A DNA stretch of 64,000 nucleotides from Nothopassalora personata. Its lineage: Eukaryota > Ascomycota > Dothideomycetes > Mycosphaerellales > Mycosphaerellaceae. Positions 43,318-53,578 of the stretch are shown piece after piece; the first letter of the stretch is position 1; each line of letters starts with the position of its first letter. The stretch is taken from positions 4,154,001 through 4,218,000 of the forward strand of contig CM066287.1 of the NCBI GenBank assembly GCA_033816765.1. The letters are read 5' to 3'. The notes under the pieces were generated by a model that saw only the letters and a list, made by a program, of their open reading frames with translations, was not told the origin of the DNA and ran no database searches. Position numbers and translations under genes: made by a program.

Positions 43318-43566
43318 TCAGCCGGCGATGTTGGTTATGTTTGGTGCCTCATATATCTCCAGCTGGCGTGTGCCTTTGCGCAGCAGAAATTCGATGGTGC
43401 TGAAGTCCTTCTTGTCCATGTGGATATTCCTCTCGAATTCGTGTCTTACAAAAGCGTAGAAATTTGGTCGGTTCTCGGCGGGCTTCGTACGTGTTGCTCG
43501 CAGGCACTTTCGGTACAAGGAGAGGACGTCTCGCTGCAGGCCGGACAGACGTGTGGCCCGCGCCAT
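43318..43566 (-). CDS. SDH6: Succinate dehydrogenase assembly factor 1 (LYR protein)
   Basis: 82 residues from ATG 43566 (MARATRLSGLQRDVLSLYRK), no intron. The LYR motif sits in LSLYRKCLRAT, followed by NFYAFVRHEFERN, KKDFSTIEFLLRKGTRQLEI, the canonical SDHAF1 profile. It works in the mitochondrial matrix, helping insert iron-sulfur clusters into the SDH2 subunit of complex II. An in-frame ATG at 43656 would add 30 residues without helping the LYR fold, so it is not preferred. The start lies 223 bases from the divergent Rossmann-fold gene. Confidence 0.9.
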   Translation of the reverse strand: MARATRLSGLQRDVLSLYRKCLRATRTKPAENRPNFYAFVRHEFERNIHMDKKDFSTIEFLLRKGTRQLEIYEAPNITNIAG

Positions 43567-43789
43567 GATGCTGCTCGTGTGCAATGTGAAAGTTCCAGCG
43601 AGTGGAAGAGGGAGAGTGAAGACCGCTGTAGAGCTCGGAAGTTCGGAGGTGGTCATTGACTTCAGCCACTACACTTTGATACTTTCCTCCCATCACCATC
43701 ACGCTCTGCCTGCATGTAAGCACGGTCAAAGACTACTCAAGCTAAGTAGACAACTCCACTCTCAGCTCTTCATATTCAATCTATCAAAC
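43567..43789. promoter_or_regulatory. Compact divergent promoter
   Basis: Only 223 bases separate the start codons of SDHAF1 (minus) and the Rossmann-fold protein (plus), so transcription of both must begin from this short shared segment. Confidence 0.5.
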
Positions 43790-44650
43790 ATGCAAGAGCT
43801 CGACGTACTCATCCTAGGGGCCGGCTGGACGTCCACCTTCCTCATCCCCCTCCTCAAGTCGCGCAAACTCACCTTCGCCGCAACAACACGAGACGGCAGG
43901 CAAGTCGCCGGCGTAGACACAATTAAATGGAGCTTCGACCCTGACAAAGACTCCTCCTCCTTTACCGAACAGAGCCAATTCGCCAAGCTCCCTCTCGCCA
44001 AACACGTCCTGATCACCTTCCCCCTCACGGGCAGCGGACAATCCAAATCTCTCGCAAATGGCTACCAGAAAGCCCAGAACAAGAAAGACGTACGCTTCAT
44101 CCAGCTGGGCTCAACGGGGATCTGGCAAATTCCGCAGTCTTCCATCTGGGTGAATCGCAAGAGTCCCTACGATACCGCGAACAAACGGGCCATTGCGGAA
44201 GATGAGCTGAAGGCCCTGGGAGGCTGTGTGCTGAATCTCGCGGGGCTGTGGGGCGGGGAGAGAGATGCGCGGAATTGGGTCGATAGAGTGGCGAAGACGA
44301 AGGAGGATGTCAAGAACAAGAAGAGTGTACACCTCGTCCACGGTGTCGATGTGGCGCGGGCAATCGTTGCAATTATAGGCGACTGGACTTCTTCACGGGG
44401 ACAGAGGTATATGTTGACGGATGGCTTTGTGTACGACTGGTGGTCGCTGTTCGCGGGTTGGGCAGAGGGTGCTGATGAGGATGAGGACCCTTCGAGGGAG
44501 CCAAGTCAGCAGGCGAAGTGGGTTTATGAGCTAATGTCTGAAGAGAAGGTGTTGGCATTGCCGAGGAGTATGGAGGCGCTGGGCAGGTGTTATGACAGCA
44601 GGGAGTTCTGGTCGACTTTCAGGCTTGCACCACTGAAGGCGAGGATATGA
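43790..44650 (+). CDS. NAD(P)-binding Rossmann-fold protein, epimerase-like
   Basis: 286 residues, single exon. The start MQELDVLILGAGWTSTFLIP gives a GxGxx(T/S) nucleotide-binding loop; an Asp/Arg-containing strand end (ATTRDGRQ) suggests NADP preference. FIQLGSTGIW and SPYDTANKRAIAED resemble the extended-SDR Ser and Tyr-xxx-Lys region, and HLVHGVDVARAIVAII with YMLTDGFVYDWWSLF matches the substrate-binding half of epimerase-type proteins found in many fungi. Function is not established; it may be a housekeeping oxidoreductase. Trp-rich C-terminal part (YDWWSLFAGW). Confidence 0.75.
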   Translation: MQELDVLILGAGWTSTFLIPLLKSRKLTFAATTRDGRQVAGVDTIKWSFDPDKDSSSFTEQSQFAKLPLAKHVLITFPLTGSGQSKSLANGYQKAQNKKDVRFIQLGSTGIWQIPQSSIWVNRKSPYDTANKRAIAEDELKALGGCVLNLAGLWGGERDARNWVDRVAKTKEDVKNKKSVHLVHGVDVARAIVAIIGDWTSSRGQRYMLTDGFVYDWWSLFAGWAEGADEDEDPSREPSQQAKWVYELMSEEKVLALPRSMEALGRCYDSREFWSTFRLAPLKARI

Positions 44651-44913
44651 GTTCATATATAGCCGAATACGATGTTAAAATGGCTGGAATAACGGCTTTG
44701 AACATGAACAATTGGTAGCGGAGTATGTAAAAATGCTAGCTCTACAATCATAACCACAATCGGGAATCCTTTTGCGCCATAGACGCCGCTGCATGCTCTG
44801 ATTTCCCCTACCCAAGAAGACCGCTTCCAGATACGGTCCGGAACGCCACCGAATTTATGTACACTTCGAACGACACGTAAATGCTGTACAAATGACAATT
44901 TGCAGTCGCTCTA

Positions 44914-47694
44914 CTACTTCTTCGAGATCTGCTCGAGTTGCTGATATAGTGTCGGCGCGGGAGCTCCTGGTCCCGCACCTGGAAGTGGCGGCCCATCATT
45001 TGGCGGTGGGTCAATGGAGCCGGTAGGAGCAGGCGGTTGGTCAGGCAAAGGATCTATTCCTCCGCCGCCGAAGAACTTGCTGAACTCACCTGGATCAGCA
45101 AATGGGCGTGGTCCAAGCAACCGCACCATGTCATCTCGGCTCAGAACTTCCTTGCTGAGAAGTTCTTCTGCAACGATGCCGACCTCCTTCTTCTTTTCTT
45201 CGAGCAGTTGACGGCATTGCTTGTATGCTTCATTCACAATTCGCTTGACCTCCGCATCGATTGCTTGCGCTGTAGACTCGGAGAAAGGCTTCTGAAGTTG
45301 CGTTTCCTGGGTCTCGCCTGGGTCTGGATAGTACATGTAGCCAAGCTCAGACATGCCCCACTTGGTGACCATAGCGTTCGCCATGCGTGTAACCTTTTGG
45401 AAATCGTTGCTGGCACCACTGGTCACAGTGTCAAAGTGAAGCTCCTCGGACACACGACCGCCCAGTGTCATGGCCATGCGATCCATCAATTGCTTAACGT
45501 TCATGAGAACTTCATCGTTGCCACCACCTGGAAGATATTGCGCATATCCCAACGCGCCTGAGCCACGGGGAATGATGCTGACCTTGAGAAGTGGATCTGC
45601 GTACTGGAAGTACCAACCACAGATGGCGTGGCCAGCCTCGTGGTAAGCAACGGTCTTCTTCTCATCTGGTGTAAGGACCAGACTCTTCTTCTCCAGGCCA
45701 CCAATGACACGCTCAATCGCTTGTTCGAAATGCGTCATGGCAACAGAGTCGGCCTTTGCTCTTGCGGCGACTAAAGCCGCCTCGTTGACACAGTTTGCAA
45801 TATCGGCACCAGCAAATCCAGGTGTGAGGGCGGCGAGTCGTCCTTTAAGGTGTTCGATATCCTCATTCGTGACGATGTTCTTGAGATGAACGCCAAAGAT
45901 CTGCTTTCTACCGTCCATAGTGGGACGGTCAATGGCGATGTTCCTGTCGAATCGCCCAGGGCGCATCAATGCCTTATCGAGAACATCTGCTCTGTTGGTA
46001 CCAGCAAGGACCACGACTTGTTCAGCAGTGTTGAACCCATCCATCTCGGTAAGGATCTGATTCAACGTGCTCTCTCGCTCGTCGTTACCACCGCCAAAAT
46101 TTGACTTCGATCGAGCCTTCCCAATGGCATCTATCTCATCGATGAAAATGATGCAGGGTGTGTTCTTGCGGGCATTGGCGAACAGGTCTCGGACACGACT
46201 GGGTCCGACACCAACGAACATCTCCACGAACTCGGATCCTGAAACGGAGAAGAAAGGAACGCCACTCTCTCCTGCTGTTGCTTTCGCAAGTAGTGTCTTA
46301 CCAGTTCCTGGTGGTCCTGACAGAATGGCTCCTCGTGGGATCTTAGCACCGAGCTTCTGGTATACGCCTGGCTCCTTCAAGAAGCTCACGAACTCCATAA
46401 TCTCGAGCTTGGCTTCGTCCATACCTGCAACATCAGCGAACTTCACTTTGATGTCAGTCTCGTGGTTGAACTTCTTCGCTCGGCTTTTGCCCATTCCAAA
46501 GATGCCGCCCTGGCCGCCACCTGCACCGGAGGCTGCTCGTCTCGAAAAGTAGAAGATGGATCCGATGAAAAGTAGAGTTGGGCCAAATGCCAGCACAGTG
46601 TTGATCCAGCTGCCTTCCTCATGGTAAGAGATTGGTATTCTCTCGGAACTTGGAATCTGCAGCTCGTTCTGTGCCTCCTCCACACGGCGCTCGAATGCTT
46701 CCACTGATCCGATGCTGAAGTAGTAGAAGAATCCTGGCTGCGCGGCGGGTGACTCTGGATACATGGATGCAACGCTTTCCCGATGTAGGTAGACACGTAC
46801 TCGGTTCCCGTTGACGACTACCAGTTTCTCCACCAAGCCTTTATCGAAGAATGTGTTTCGGAATTCCTGCCAGGTGATCTCTCTGCTGTTCTCCGTCGGT
46901 ATCACCAGCCTGTACAGCATGTACGCCACGAAGGCAGATATGAGGAAGTTCGAGAGGTCAAACTTGATCTCGCTGACGTTTTGAAATGGTGAATCGTTCT
47001 TGCTCTTCTTATTCCCACCCTTCTTCGAGTTGGGTGCACCTGCTGGACCTGGATCTTCGCCGGTCTTCTGCTGAGGCTCCTGGTCGCCGGACTTCGCGTT
47101 GCCTTCCTTCTCGGCGGTCTCTCTAGCCACTTGCGTTGTAAGGCGCCATAGTTTCGCGGCTCTTGCGGGTGACATGCCCTCTTCTTGGACCTCTTTGATG
47201 GTGTCTCGAAGCTCTGAAGGTAAACCTTCCTTCTTCAACCGCTTCAGCGCCTTGTCGATGTCCGCAACCATCGAAGCTGGCATGCCCTTCTTCACCAGCT
47301 CAAACACATCATTCAACGCTTTCTCCTCCTGCGCATTGAGTTGCACGCGGCCAGGTAGTGGACCCTTTGGCTCATCTGACCCGTGCTTCTTGGGCGGCTG
47401 CGGGCTTGAGGATAAGGGTGAGCTTTTCGAATACAGGTCCTCCATGCCTTTTGGTGGAGAGCTGGGCGTCTTCTTGGTCTGCTTGCCGTCTTTGGGGTCT
47501 TCTTTGTGGGTGGCGTACTGTCGAGTTCGAGCATATGCGTACAAGGGACGGGGTATCGATGCAGGTCGTCTCGACAGTGTACGTGAGAGGGATGCGGCCT
47601 CGATGAGCTGCCGCGATGATCTCGCGAGCGACTGCGGTTGACGGAGGAGCGACGCCATGGCGGTGGGATGTTGCCTGTAGAGGGTGCGGGTCAA
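44914..47694 (-). CDS. Mitochondrial m-AAA protease subunit (AFG3/YTA12 family)
   Basis: 926 residues, no intron. N-terminal Arg/Ser-rich presequence (start at 47694; the second Met at 47658, [17 protein letters not shown], looks equally good). Two membrane segments, [15 protein letters not shown] near 245 and [17 protein letters not shown] near 365, flank the intermembrane-space domain. AAA core: GPPGTGKT Walker A near 457, [14 protein letters not shown]alker B, and the Fts[16 protein letters not shown]. The M41 zinc protease site [10 protein letters not shown] lies near 682. The Pro/Gly-rich C-terminus ends [11 protein letters not shown]. The complex degrades misfolded inner-membrane proteins and matures some imports. 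Two m-AAA subunits exist in fungi; the AIGKAR segment leans toward YTA12, but I do not decide. Confidence 0.95.
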   Translation of the reverse strand: MTRTLYRQHPTAMASLLRQPQSLARSSRQLIEAASLSRTLSRRPASIPRPLYAYARTRQYATHKEDPKDGKQTKKTPSSPPKGMEDLYSKSSPLSSSPQPPKKHGSDEPKGPLPGRVQLNAQEEKALNDVFELVKKGMPASMVADIDKALKRLKKEGLPSELRDTIKEVQEEGMSPARAAKLWRLTTQVARETAEKEGNAKSGDQEPQQKTGEDPGPAGAPNSKKGGNKKSKNDSPFQNVSEIKFDLSNFLISAFVAYMLYRLVIPTENSREITWQEFRNTFFDKGLVEKLVVVNGNRVRVYLHRESVASMYPESPAAQPGFFYYFSIGSVEAFERRVEEAQNELQIPSSERIPISYHEEGSWINTVLAFGPTLLFIGSIFYFSRRAASGAGGGQGGIFGMGKSRAKKFNHETDIKVKFADVAGMDEAKLEIMEFVSFLKEPGVYQKLGAKIPRGAILSGPPGTGKTLLAKATAGESGVPFFSVSGSEFVEMFVGVGPSRVRDLFANARKNTPCIIFIDEIDAIGKARSKSNFGGGNDERESTLNQILTEMDGFNTAEQVVVLAGTNRADVLDKALMRPGRFDRNIAIDRPTMDGRKQIFGVHLKNIVTNEDIEHLKGRLAALTPGFAGADIANCVNEAALVAARAKADSVAMTHFEQAIERVIGGLEKKSLVLTPDEKKTVAYHEAGHAICGWYFQYADPLLKVSIIPRGSGALGYAQYLPGGGNDEVLMNVKQLMDRMAMTLGGRVSEELHFDTVTSGASNDFQKVTRMANAMVTKWGMSELGYMYYPDPGETQETQLQKPFSESTAQAIDAEVKRIVNEAYKQCRQLLEEKKKEVGIVAEELLSKEVLSRDDMVRLLGPRPFADPGEFSKFFGGGGIDPLPDQPPAPTGSIDPPPNDGPPLPGAGPGAPAPTLYQQLEQISKK

Positions 47695-48743
47695 TTGCGG
47701 GCTGCACTGATCGCGTCGCAGCTATCATCGGCGTGCAAGGAGGAGAGAAGCACGAGAGAGGTAGACGTTGTGGCGTAGAGTCAGAGCTTTGTGCTCAGCC
47801 AGTGATGCATGACGAGACGAGAGACCCGATGCTTCTCGCTCGGCTTGTTCCGACTCCGTTCCAGGGCTGCCGAGGAACACCGCATCGCGCGCCGACTTCA
47901 CTTTCACATGCTTTAACTCACAGGCCCCATACGCGCAAGTCTCCAATGTGACATGCAGGATGTACGGCTACGAGACCTTTGCGTCTCGGTGCTGGGCACG
48001 TCGCAAGCTTACAGCAATGCTCATACCAGTTACACATTGGCATGCAGGTTGATCCTCGAACCATCAGGCGCCTCCCACTGGTCACGGTCGCGGAAGCCGC
48101 TGTGAATGCTCGCTTGCACTTGAATGGAGCGTGGTGGCGATGTAAAAGCCAAGCTATGTTCTACTGTGTCTTTGGGCATAGCCAGAAAAGTGCGTGAGCG
48201 GCTAGCACTGGACCACGTCGGCCTCAGCAGCCAACAAGTTCGCAAGATTGATGAGACCAAATCCCTGCCTCAAGATTCAAGTAATGCTCCAAGACTCAAC
48301 CTTTGATGACAGCGTGGGCTTGGCTCATTACAGATGCCCGAGCCGTGACCCCCTCCATCCAGCATACACTCTAGGTGAACACTGCATGGACCTTGCCACT
48401 CGAAGCGAATCGACGTTGCAGGGACCGACCTTCAGCTGCCGAAGGTCCCCGTGAGCTCGACTTCTTCATTTTCTTCATTGAAGCAGATGGAAGAAGAAAG
48501 AAGCCACATTTTCGTCCCAAGATGCCTGTCTTCTCGTCAAAGCTCCAGCCAACACTGGACGATGGAAGGTGCGGCACCATGCAGATCAAAATGGCAGTCA
48601 CCACCTGCCATGAGCAAGTTTCTTTCTTTCCAGCTTCGCACCCGACTCTGACGCCAGCAAAGACTGTATAAACGACTCACCACTCTTTCTCGATACATTC
48701 TCCCAACACGCTTCTTCACTACCCTCGACAGTGGCTCGCCACT
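47695..48743. other. Divergent intergenic region
   Basis: About 1.05 kb between the m-AAA protease and the secreted-protein gene, an unusually long spacer for this window. Frames of up to 111 codons near 47616-47951 overlap the protease start and look like shadows. A TATA box for the right-hand gene is listed. Confidence 0.45.
48667..48672 (+). promoter_or_regulatory. TATA box
   Basis: TATAAA in GACTGTATAAACGAC, 77 bases upstream of the ATG of the secreted Cys-rich protein. Confidence 0.5.
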
Positions 48744-49637
48744 ATGCAGGTCCCCCAGCGGTCGACTCTGCTGGTCACATGCCTGCTCCTGGCAATCACC
48801 TCTCTCCTCCCCAAGGTCAATGCGTGGTCGGTCGCCTTCTACGCTGGCGACAATTGTGGATACAGCCCGAAGCCCTTCAACGTCACCACCTACACTGGAC
48901 CTGAGCAGGCAAAGGACGAGAAGAACTGCATGAGAGCTGGCGATCCGCGCGATGGCTACGACTGCGATTTCGTAAGCAAAACTCTGTGTCGTACCATCTG
49001 ACTCTATCACGCAGCTGATGATAGTCACACAGTACCACGATGGCGATGTCCGTGACGACTGCACAGCTCCAATGCATTCGATGAGCGACGGCGCGGGGCT
49101 CCCACGATCATGGTTCTACCCTCTCGGCACCATCTGTTGTGTTGGCTATGAGGAACTCGACCAGTGTCATGTATGTTATTCTGACCCCAATTGCCATCGC
49201 CTGTAATATTAACCAAAATATAGTGGAACAACTGCGATTTCCAGCCCAACCAATGCATCAAGGGATCTTGGTACGGCCCAAAGTTCGACATCACTGGTAA
49301 GCTCCGACATGGTGTGTACACGACCCACTTCAGCTGACTGACAACCTGTAGAGGAGCATCCGTTCGTGAGCTTCTACTGCTATGACGGCTGCCCAATGGG
49401 TGACTGCGACAAGTTCCTCGAGGCCAACGGTCAACGCTCGAGTGAAGATCCGAGTATGGGGGCCATGACTGTGAGACCTTGAATCTTCTGCATGCTGGCG
49501 ACGAAAATTCTCATATATATATATATATATAGAAGCCGACGTGCGGACCAAAAGATGCCACCATCGGGATGTGCATCAAAGCAGTTGTTTTGAAGGTGGT
49601 CCAAAAGACGACGGGCAGCGACAGAATAGCCAAGTAG
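48744..49637 (+). CDS. Secreted cysteine-rich protein, effector-like
   Basis: Exons 48744-48971, 49033-49170, 49224-49296, 49352-49470 and 49533-49637 total 663 nt, 220 residues. The N-terminus MQVPQRSTLLVTCLLLAITS followed by LLPKVNA is a signal peptide with likely cleavage after VNA. The mature part of about 193 residues has 14 Cys (for example DNCGYS, GTICCVGY, DQCHWNNCDF, FYCYDGCPMGDCDK, PTCGPKD), an even number suited to disulfides, and NVT as a glycosylation site. No enzymatic motif and no GPI signal. It may be a cell-wall or effector-type protein; no family is named. The last intron ends in an (AT)n tract just before its AG. Confidence 0.75.
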
Positions 49638-50323
49638 CTAAGAGAATTCTAGGGTCAATAGACTTCAGTATGTACATATAGACGCATTATTGAGACCATG
49701 TCTTCATGTCATTGCCTGTGGATCAAGGTTGTATGAATGCCGTTCTCCAGAAGTCCAAGCAAGCGTAATCCGTGGAGACGATCGTGCTCAAAGCAAGCGC
49801 TATAAGGCCTAACCGCGGAGACCAGTATCTGCTTGAACTCTGCTGGTAGAGCTTCGGTCTGGAAGCCTCAGCAATCTGCCATGTCGACCTGGATACCATC
49901 TCGTGGCCGGACTAAGACTGGTGAATAGCGGCTACATGGCTGATCCATTCACTAGTTACTGCAAGCTTCAGCATCCGTTGCAGGCTGAGGAATTCGGCAG
50001 CAACTACATTCATGTGATTCAGCGGATGTGCGGCAAGTCCGCCTCCTGGATCACCTCCCCGACACGATCGGACATCCTCTCGCAACGATCGATCGGTTTC
50101 CACAGCTCCAGATATCTTGCGGATATCACCTCTGACAGTCTGGTCACAGGCATAGATCTCGCACAATTGACATTACTTGTCGCCTCGATGACTTGCGTTC
50201 TGGCTCAAGTCCTTGGCTCTGCTCTAGAGTGCTGAAAGCGACAGAGCGCGCCATCCTCGCCATCCTTGCACCACCTACAACGCTGTCGAGAAGAAAGTAC
50301 ACAACGGTCAGCATGGTATTGAT
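49638..50323. other. Region without an intact gene
   Basis: 686 bases after the secreted protein. A 110-codon plus frame at 49903-50235 ends in a hydrophobic run (LLVASMTCVLAQVLGSAL) but lacks a credible start; it may belong to the decayed gene to the right. Confidence 0.35.
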
Positions 50324-51481
50324 ATGACTTTCGAGAGCGAAGCGACCTCGGTACTTGATGCGCTTTCATCTCTCGAGGGGATTGACGAGGGAATACCCGA
50401 GCGACTTACGGAGTCCCCAGCCAGGAAAATACCAGGGGAAGACTTTGGGAGACTAGAGTCACTAGCCACACTTCAGCCTTCACCAAAATGCAACACAGTG
50501 ACAATCGATTATGCTATCGAGCCTGTCGCGGACATGGCTGGCGCCTCAAAGACCAGTCGGAATGTCCGAGCATGATCGAGAACCTGAGGACGCTCCGCCA
50601 TTAGACCCGCCTTCCCCATCCGTGACCGACGAGACACTCGCATTAGTCATCGACGAGATCGCACCCCTTTCTACAGTGCAGGCTAACGGGTTAGCAGCTC
50701 AGGCTCGAGAATAGACCAGTAATGATCAATCTGCCCTGGTCGATGCGCTTCAGCAAATCACCATAATAACCGATGAACCAGTCTTCAGCCAGAGCCATAG
50801 CCTTGATAGCTATCCATGCGATGATGTGGACCCACTTTCTGGCGACGAAGAGACGGAGAGGTCTAGTAATGCAGCTGAGCATCAGACCCCTACACTCTCT
50901 TTGACAGAGCGCCACGACCCTCGATCGCAACAAGAAGGACCATGCAGTACTTCGTTGATCAAAGATACTACCTCTGGTTTTGATGATGAGGTAACGCCCA
51001 CGTCGTAGCGTTCTATCGAAATTATTAAAGTAGCGAGTACTCAGGAGCCATCTATAGCGTCTCAAGTGAACGATGATCCCGAACACCGAGATGACTGTCC
51101 GTCCAAACTGGATACAGAAACGTCCTTGAGAAGCCCGAACCTGGAATTCCTGGCTATCCGACGCACCCCGTTATTATTTACACGGACCGAGAGATGCCAG
51201 ATCAACCACGAAGCCAGGACACCGACGACACAGGAACTGACAGCACTCACAAGTCTGTCCAAATTGCTTCTGTGGCGAATGGATCGCCCGGACAGCCTAC
51301 TGAAATTGTCTCTCCGGACAGCAAAGACGCCATGAAGTGGTCAGACATTTCGATGCTGAATGCTCCGAGCGAAGGGGTCACATCTTCCGAACATGTTACT
51401 GATGAGGAGATGGAGGGAACAGATCCTGACCATGAGCTTGAAAACGCTTTGCAAGCAGCTCTGCAGGATGAGGCAACTTGA
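50324..51481 (+). pseudogene. Broken gene for an acidic Ser/Thr-rich protein
   Basis: Coding-like acidic sequence continues for 1.15 kb but changes register. It starts MTFESEATSVLDALSSLEG, shifts frame near 50550, meets TAG at 50712-50714 and another at 51006-51008 while the frame between stays protein-like (DEETERSSNAAEHQ; LSLTERHDPRSQQEG), shifts again near 51190, and ends LENALQAALQDEAT at TGA 51480-51482. Splice sites that would remove each break were not found. The product would be a low-complexity Glu/Asp/Ser/Thr protein. Family unknown. Breaks spread along the whole length, so this is decay rather than one error. Confidence 0.6.
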
Positions 51482-51639
51482 TCTGATACATCTCCAGGGC
51501 TTTTGCTCCATAATCTTGGTGTATGTAAGCAAGGCACGGCGAATAGCGACAGGGTTGAGTCGACAGCACACTGCCGTCAGACCATCTGTGCAGCAAACGA
51601 AAAAGTTGCCACGTACTCTCTAGTTAGCGCTCCGAGCAA

Positions 51640-52713
51640 TCAATGCTCACAGAAGCAATACCCATTCTCCCTGAAAGCGTGCATTGAATCATTCACATCA
51701 ACCTTCCGCTCTTCAATCAGCTGCTCGCGAAGCTCTTTCGCTTCCTCAAGAGTGATTGGGAAATCCTCGACCTCGGCGATGATCTGGTCCACGAGCTCCA
51801 CTGGCAGCTTCTGCGTAAGTGTGCCTTTCTCCTCCATGGCTCTCGCCCACCATTCGCGCTGTTGTGGAGGTACGTTGCTTGTGGATGGTATGCGGATGAA
51901 AGGGTCGACAAGGAACAGTGCCAGTAACTTTCGGTGTCCGGGCTTGGTCTTGTCTTTGAGTTCGAAAGGACTGACGCGATGCTGGAGCACGTTTGGAAAG
52001 ACAAGTAAGCGGTCTTCCCTGGTGTTGGTCATGCCAATTACCTGTATTGCATCGCCCCAGTCGTTTTTGATCCCGTAGATTTCCATGAGTGCGTAGTATT
52101 CGTTTTGTTCGTAATCGTTCAGTTCGTCCTTGTCAACACCTTCGCGGAATGCGAGGTAGCTGTCGGTGATATTGCTGCTGTCGTAGTAGTATAACGCGCT
52201 AGCAGCGATGTGTTCGTTTAGCTGACCTTCGATATGCCAGCTGCCACCATCGCATGTGGTGTTCTCTGGCGTGAGGTGAACGTTGGCCAGCTTGACAATA
52301 ATTTGCATTCCCTGCTTCGTGAAAACGTTCTGGAGCCGCTCTCTTTCTTCATCCATGGCTTCCTGGCCTTCCGCGATCTGTTCTTCTGTTGGCTCCACGG
52401 CAGGATTTCTCAGTGGTTGGTCGATGTCATTCGAATCGTCAGACGCGAAGACCTTTGGGTAGACTCTTTGACGCAGAGTATATGTCCTTGGTTCTGGAAT
52501 TGCAGCATCGTACGCAGTGTGCCAATCGTCGTAGTGTGCTTCGTCCTCATCGCCGCCTTCATCATCGTTCTGATCACCGGCCTCATCTTGATCGATGTTC
52601 GTTTGATCACGCCCAACCGACCTATGCTTCTCGATACGTCCGTCGCCGAAGTCATGTGCCCGTTCGATGCCTGAGCGGAGAGCACAATGGTCGAAGCACA
52701 TGATGGAGGGCAC
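51640..52713 (-). CDS. DUF4246 protein, N-terminal half missing
   Basis: 357 residues, no intron. The C-terminal half of the DUF4246 domain is clear: VKLANVHLTPENTTCDGGSW, HIEGQLNEHIAASALYYYDS, LVFPNVLQHRVSPFELKDKT, HRKLLALFLVDPFIRIPST and NVPPQQREWWARA. DUF4246 proteins are usually around 600 residues or more and the His/Asp pattern here (HIEGQ..., FQHRVSPF) recalls a 2-oxoglutarate/iron oxygenase fold, which is inference. The start MPSIMCFDHCALRSG and the following acidic Asp/Glu-rich stretch do not match the family N-terminus, and 860 bases upstream show no missing exons. A 5'-truncated gene or pseudogene is likely. Confidence 0.72.
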   Translation of the reverse strand: MPSIMCFDHCALRSGIERAHDFGDGRIEKHRSVGRDQTNIDQDEAGDQNDDEGGDEDEAHYDDWHTAYDAAIPEPRTYTLRQRVYPKVFASDDSNDIDQPLRNPAVEPTEEQIAEGQEAMDEERERLQNVFTKQGMQIIVKLANVHLTPENTTCDGGSWHIEGQLNEHIAASALYYYDSSNITDSYLAFREGVDKDELNDYEQNEYYALMEIYGIKNDWGDAIQVIGMTNTREDRLLVFPNVLQHRVSPFELKDKTKPGHRKLLALFLVDPFIRIPSTSNVPPQQREWWARAMEEKGTLTQKLPVELVDQIIAEVEDFPITLEEAKELREQLIEERKVDVNDSMHAFRENGYCFCEH

Positions 52714-53578
52714 TGTAGGAGGTAGCTGAGCAAGGATGTTCGCGTCAGTTTCGCGATGCGCGTTGCTTCTCCCACAACAGCTTTTCCCCTTCTCCTTTAA
52801 GCTCGGTTCTTAGGACATTTCTAGTGACAAGATACCCTCGAATCAGCACAGTCGACAGAAGAGGCCACGATACTTATTTCGGAGTCTAAACAGCTCCCTA
52901 GCATTCACTATCGTGCGCGGAACCTGGTTTAGCTGCTGAATGACCACATTCTGTCCCATGCGATATTGATGGGCAAGCGTCACAGATCACCGGCTCACAA
53001 TAAGATGCCACACATCGAAGACAAGTCCTTGGGACCTCCTTAGTGACTGGCGACACGGCGCGGCGGATGATACGTTTCCAATCAGGAGTCGCACACTTGT
53101 GACGTCTTGAAACGTAGTTGATGACTGGAGCCAGGTGTCTTGGTATACCGAATACCGTCTACATTCCACTCGAAGATGAGAGAAATAGCGAGATACGAGT
53201 TGTGCTGCAGCACAAGTATAGGGTGACAAATGACAAACCGTCCTTCCGTGGCCGTGGATCCGAGCATGACGGGCTTGAAAAGAATGCTGAAGCGGTTTCG
53301 AGAGTCCTCCTGGTTGAGAGGTCTGTTGCGGGTCCATTTTGCGAGGGGACAACGCATTCGAACTGATCAAGAAGGGTTATAGCTTTGCAGTGATCGTGCT
53401 GTGGCATCGACGGTTTAAGTGGTTGTGGTACTAAGCTTGGGCCACAGTTTGTCATAGATAAGGAGGTGACACCAGGCAGAAATCGGTTGAAGTGTCTGGA
53501 TTGCTACCACGGAAGCACTGCCATAAGCGCGAAGACGGAACTACGTTGGCAAGCCGGGTGTGATTGCACTTGCGATCT
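52714..53578. other. Region upstream of the truncated DUF4246 gene
   Basis: 865 bases also holding the 3' flank of the reductase. Minus frames here (for example 53082-53357) show no DUF4246 features. Nothing else supported. Confidence 0.4.

Noticed and set aside
46067..47641. Plus-strand frames of 161 and 180 codons opposite the m-AAA protease
   Set aside because: Antisense shadows of a highly conserved coding region.
49903..50235. 110-codon plus frame as a membrane protein gene
   Set aside because: Only one weak hydrophobic stretch and no credible start; at best part of the decayed gene to the right.
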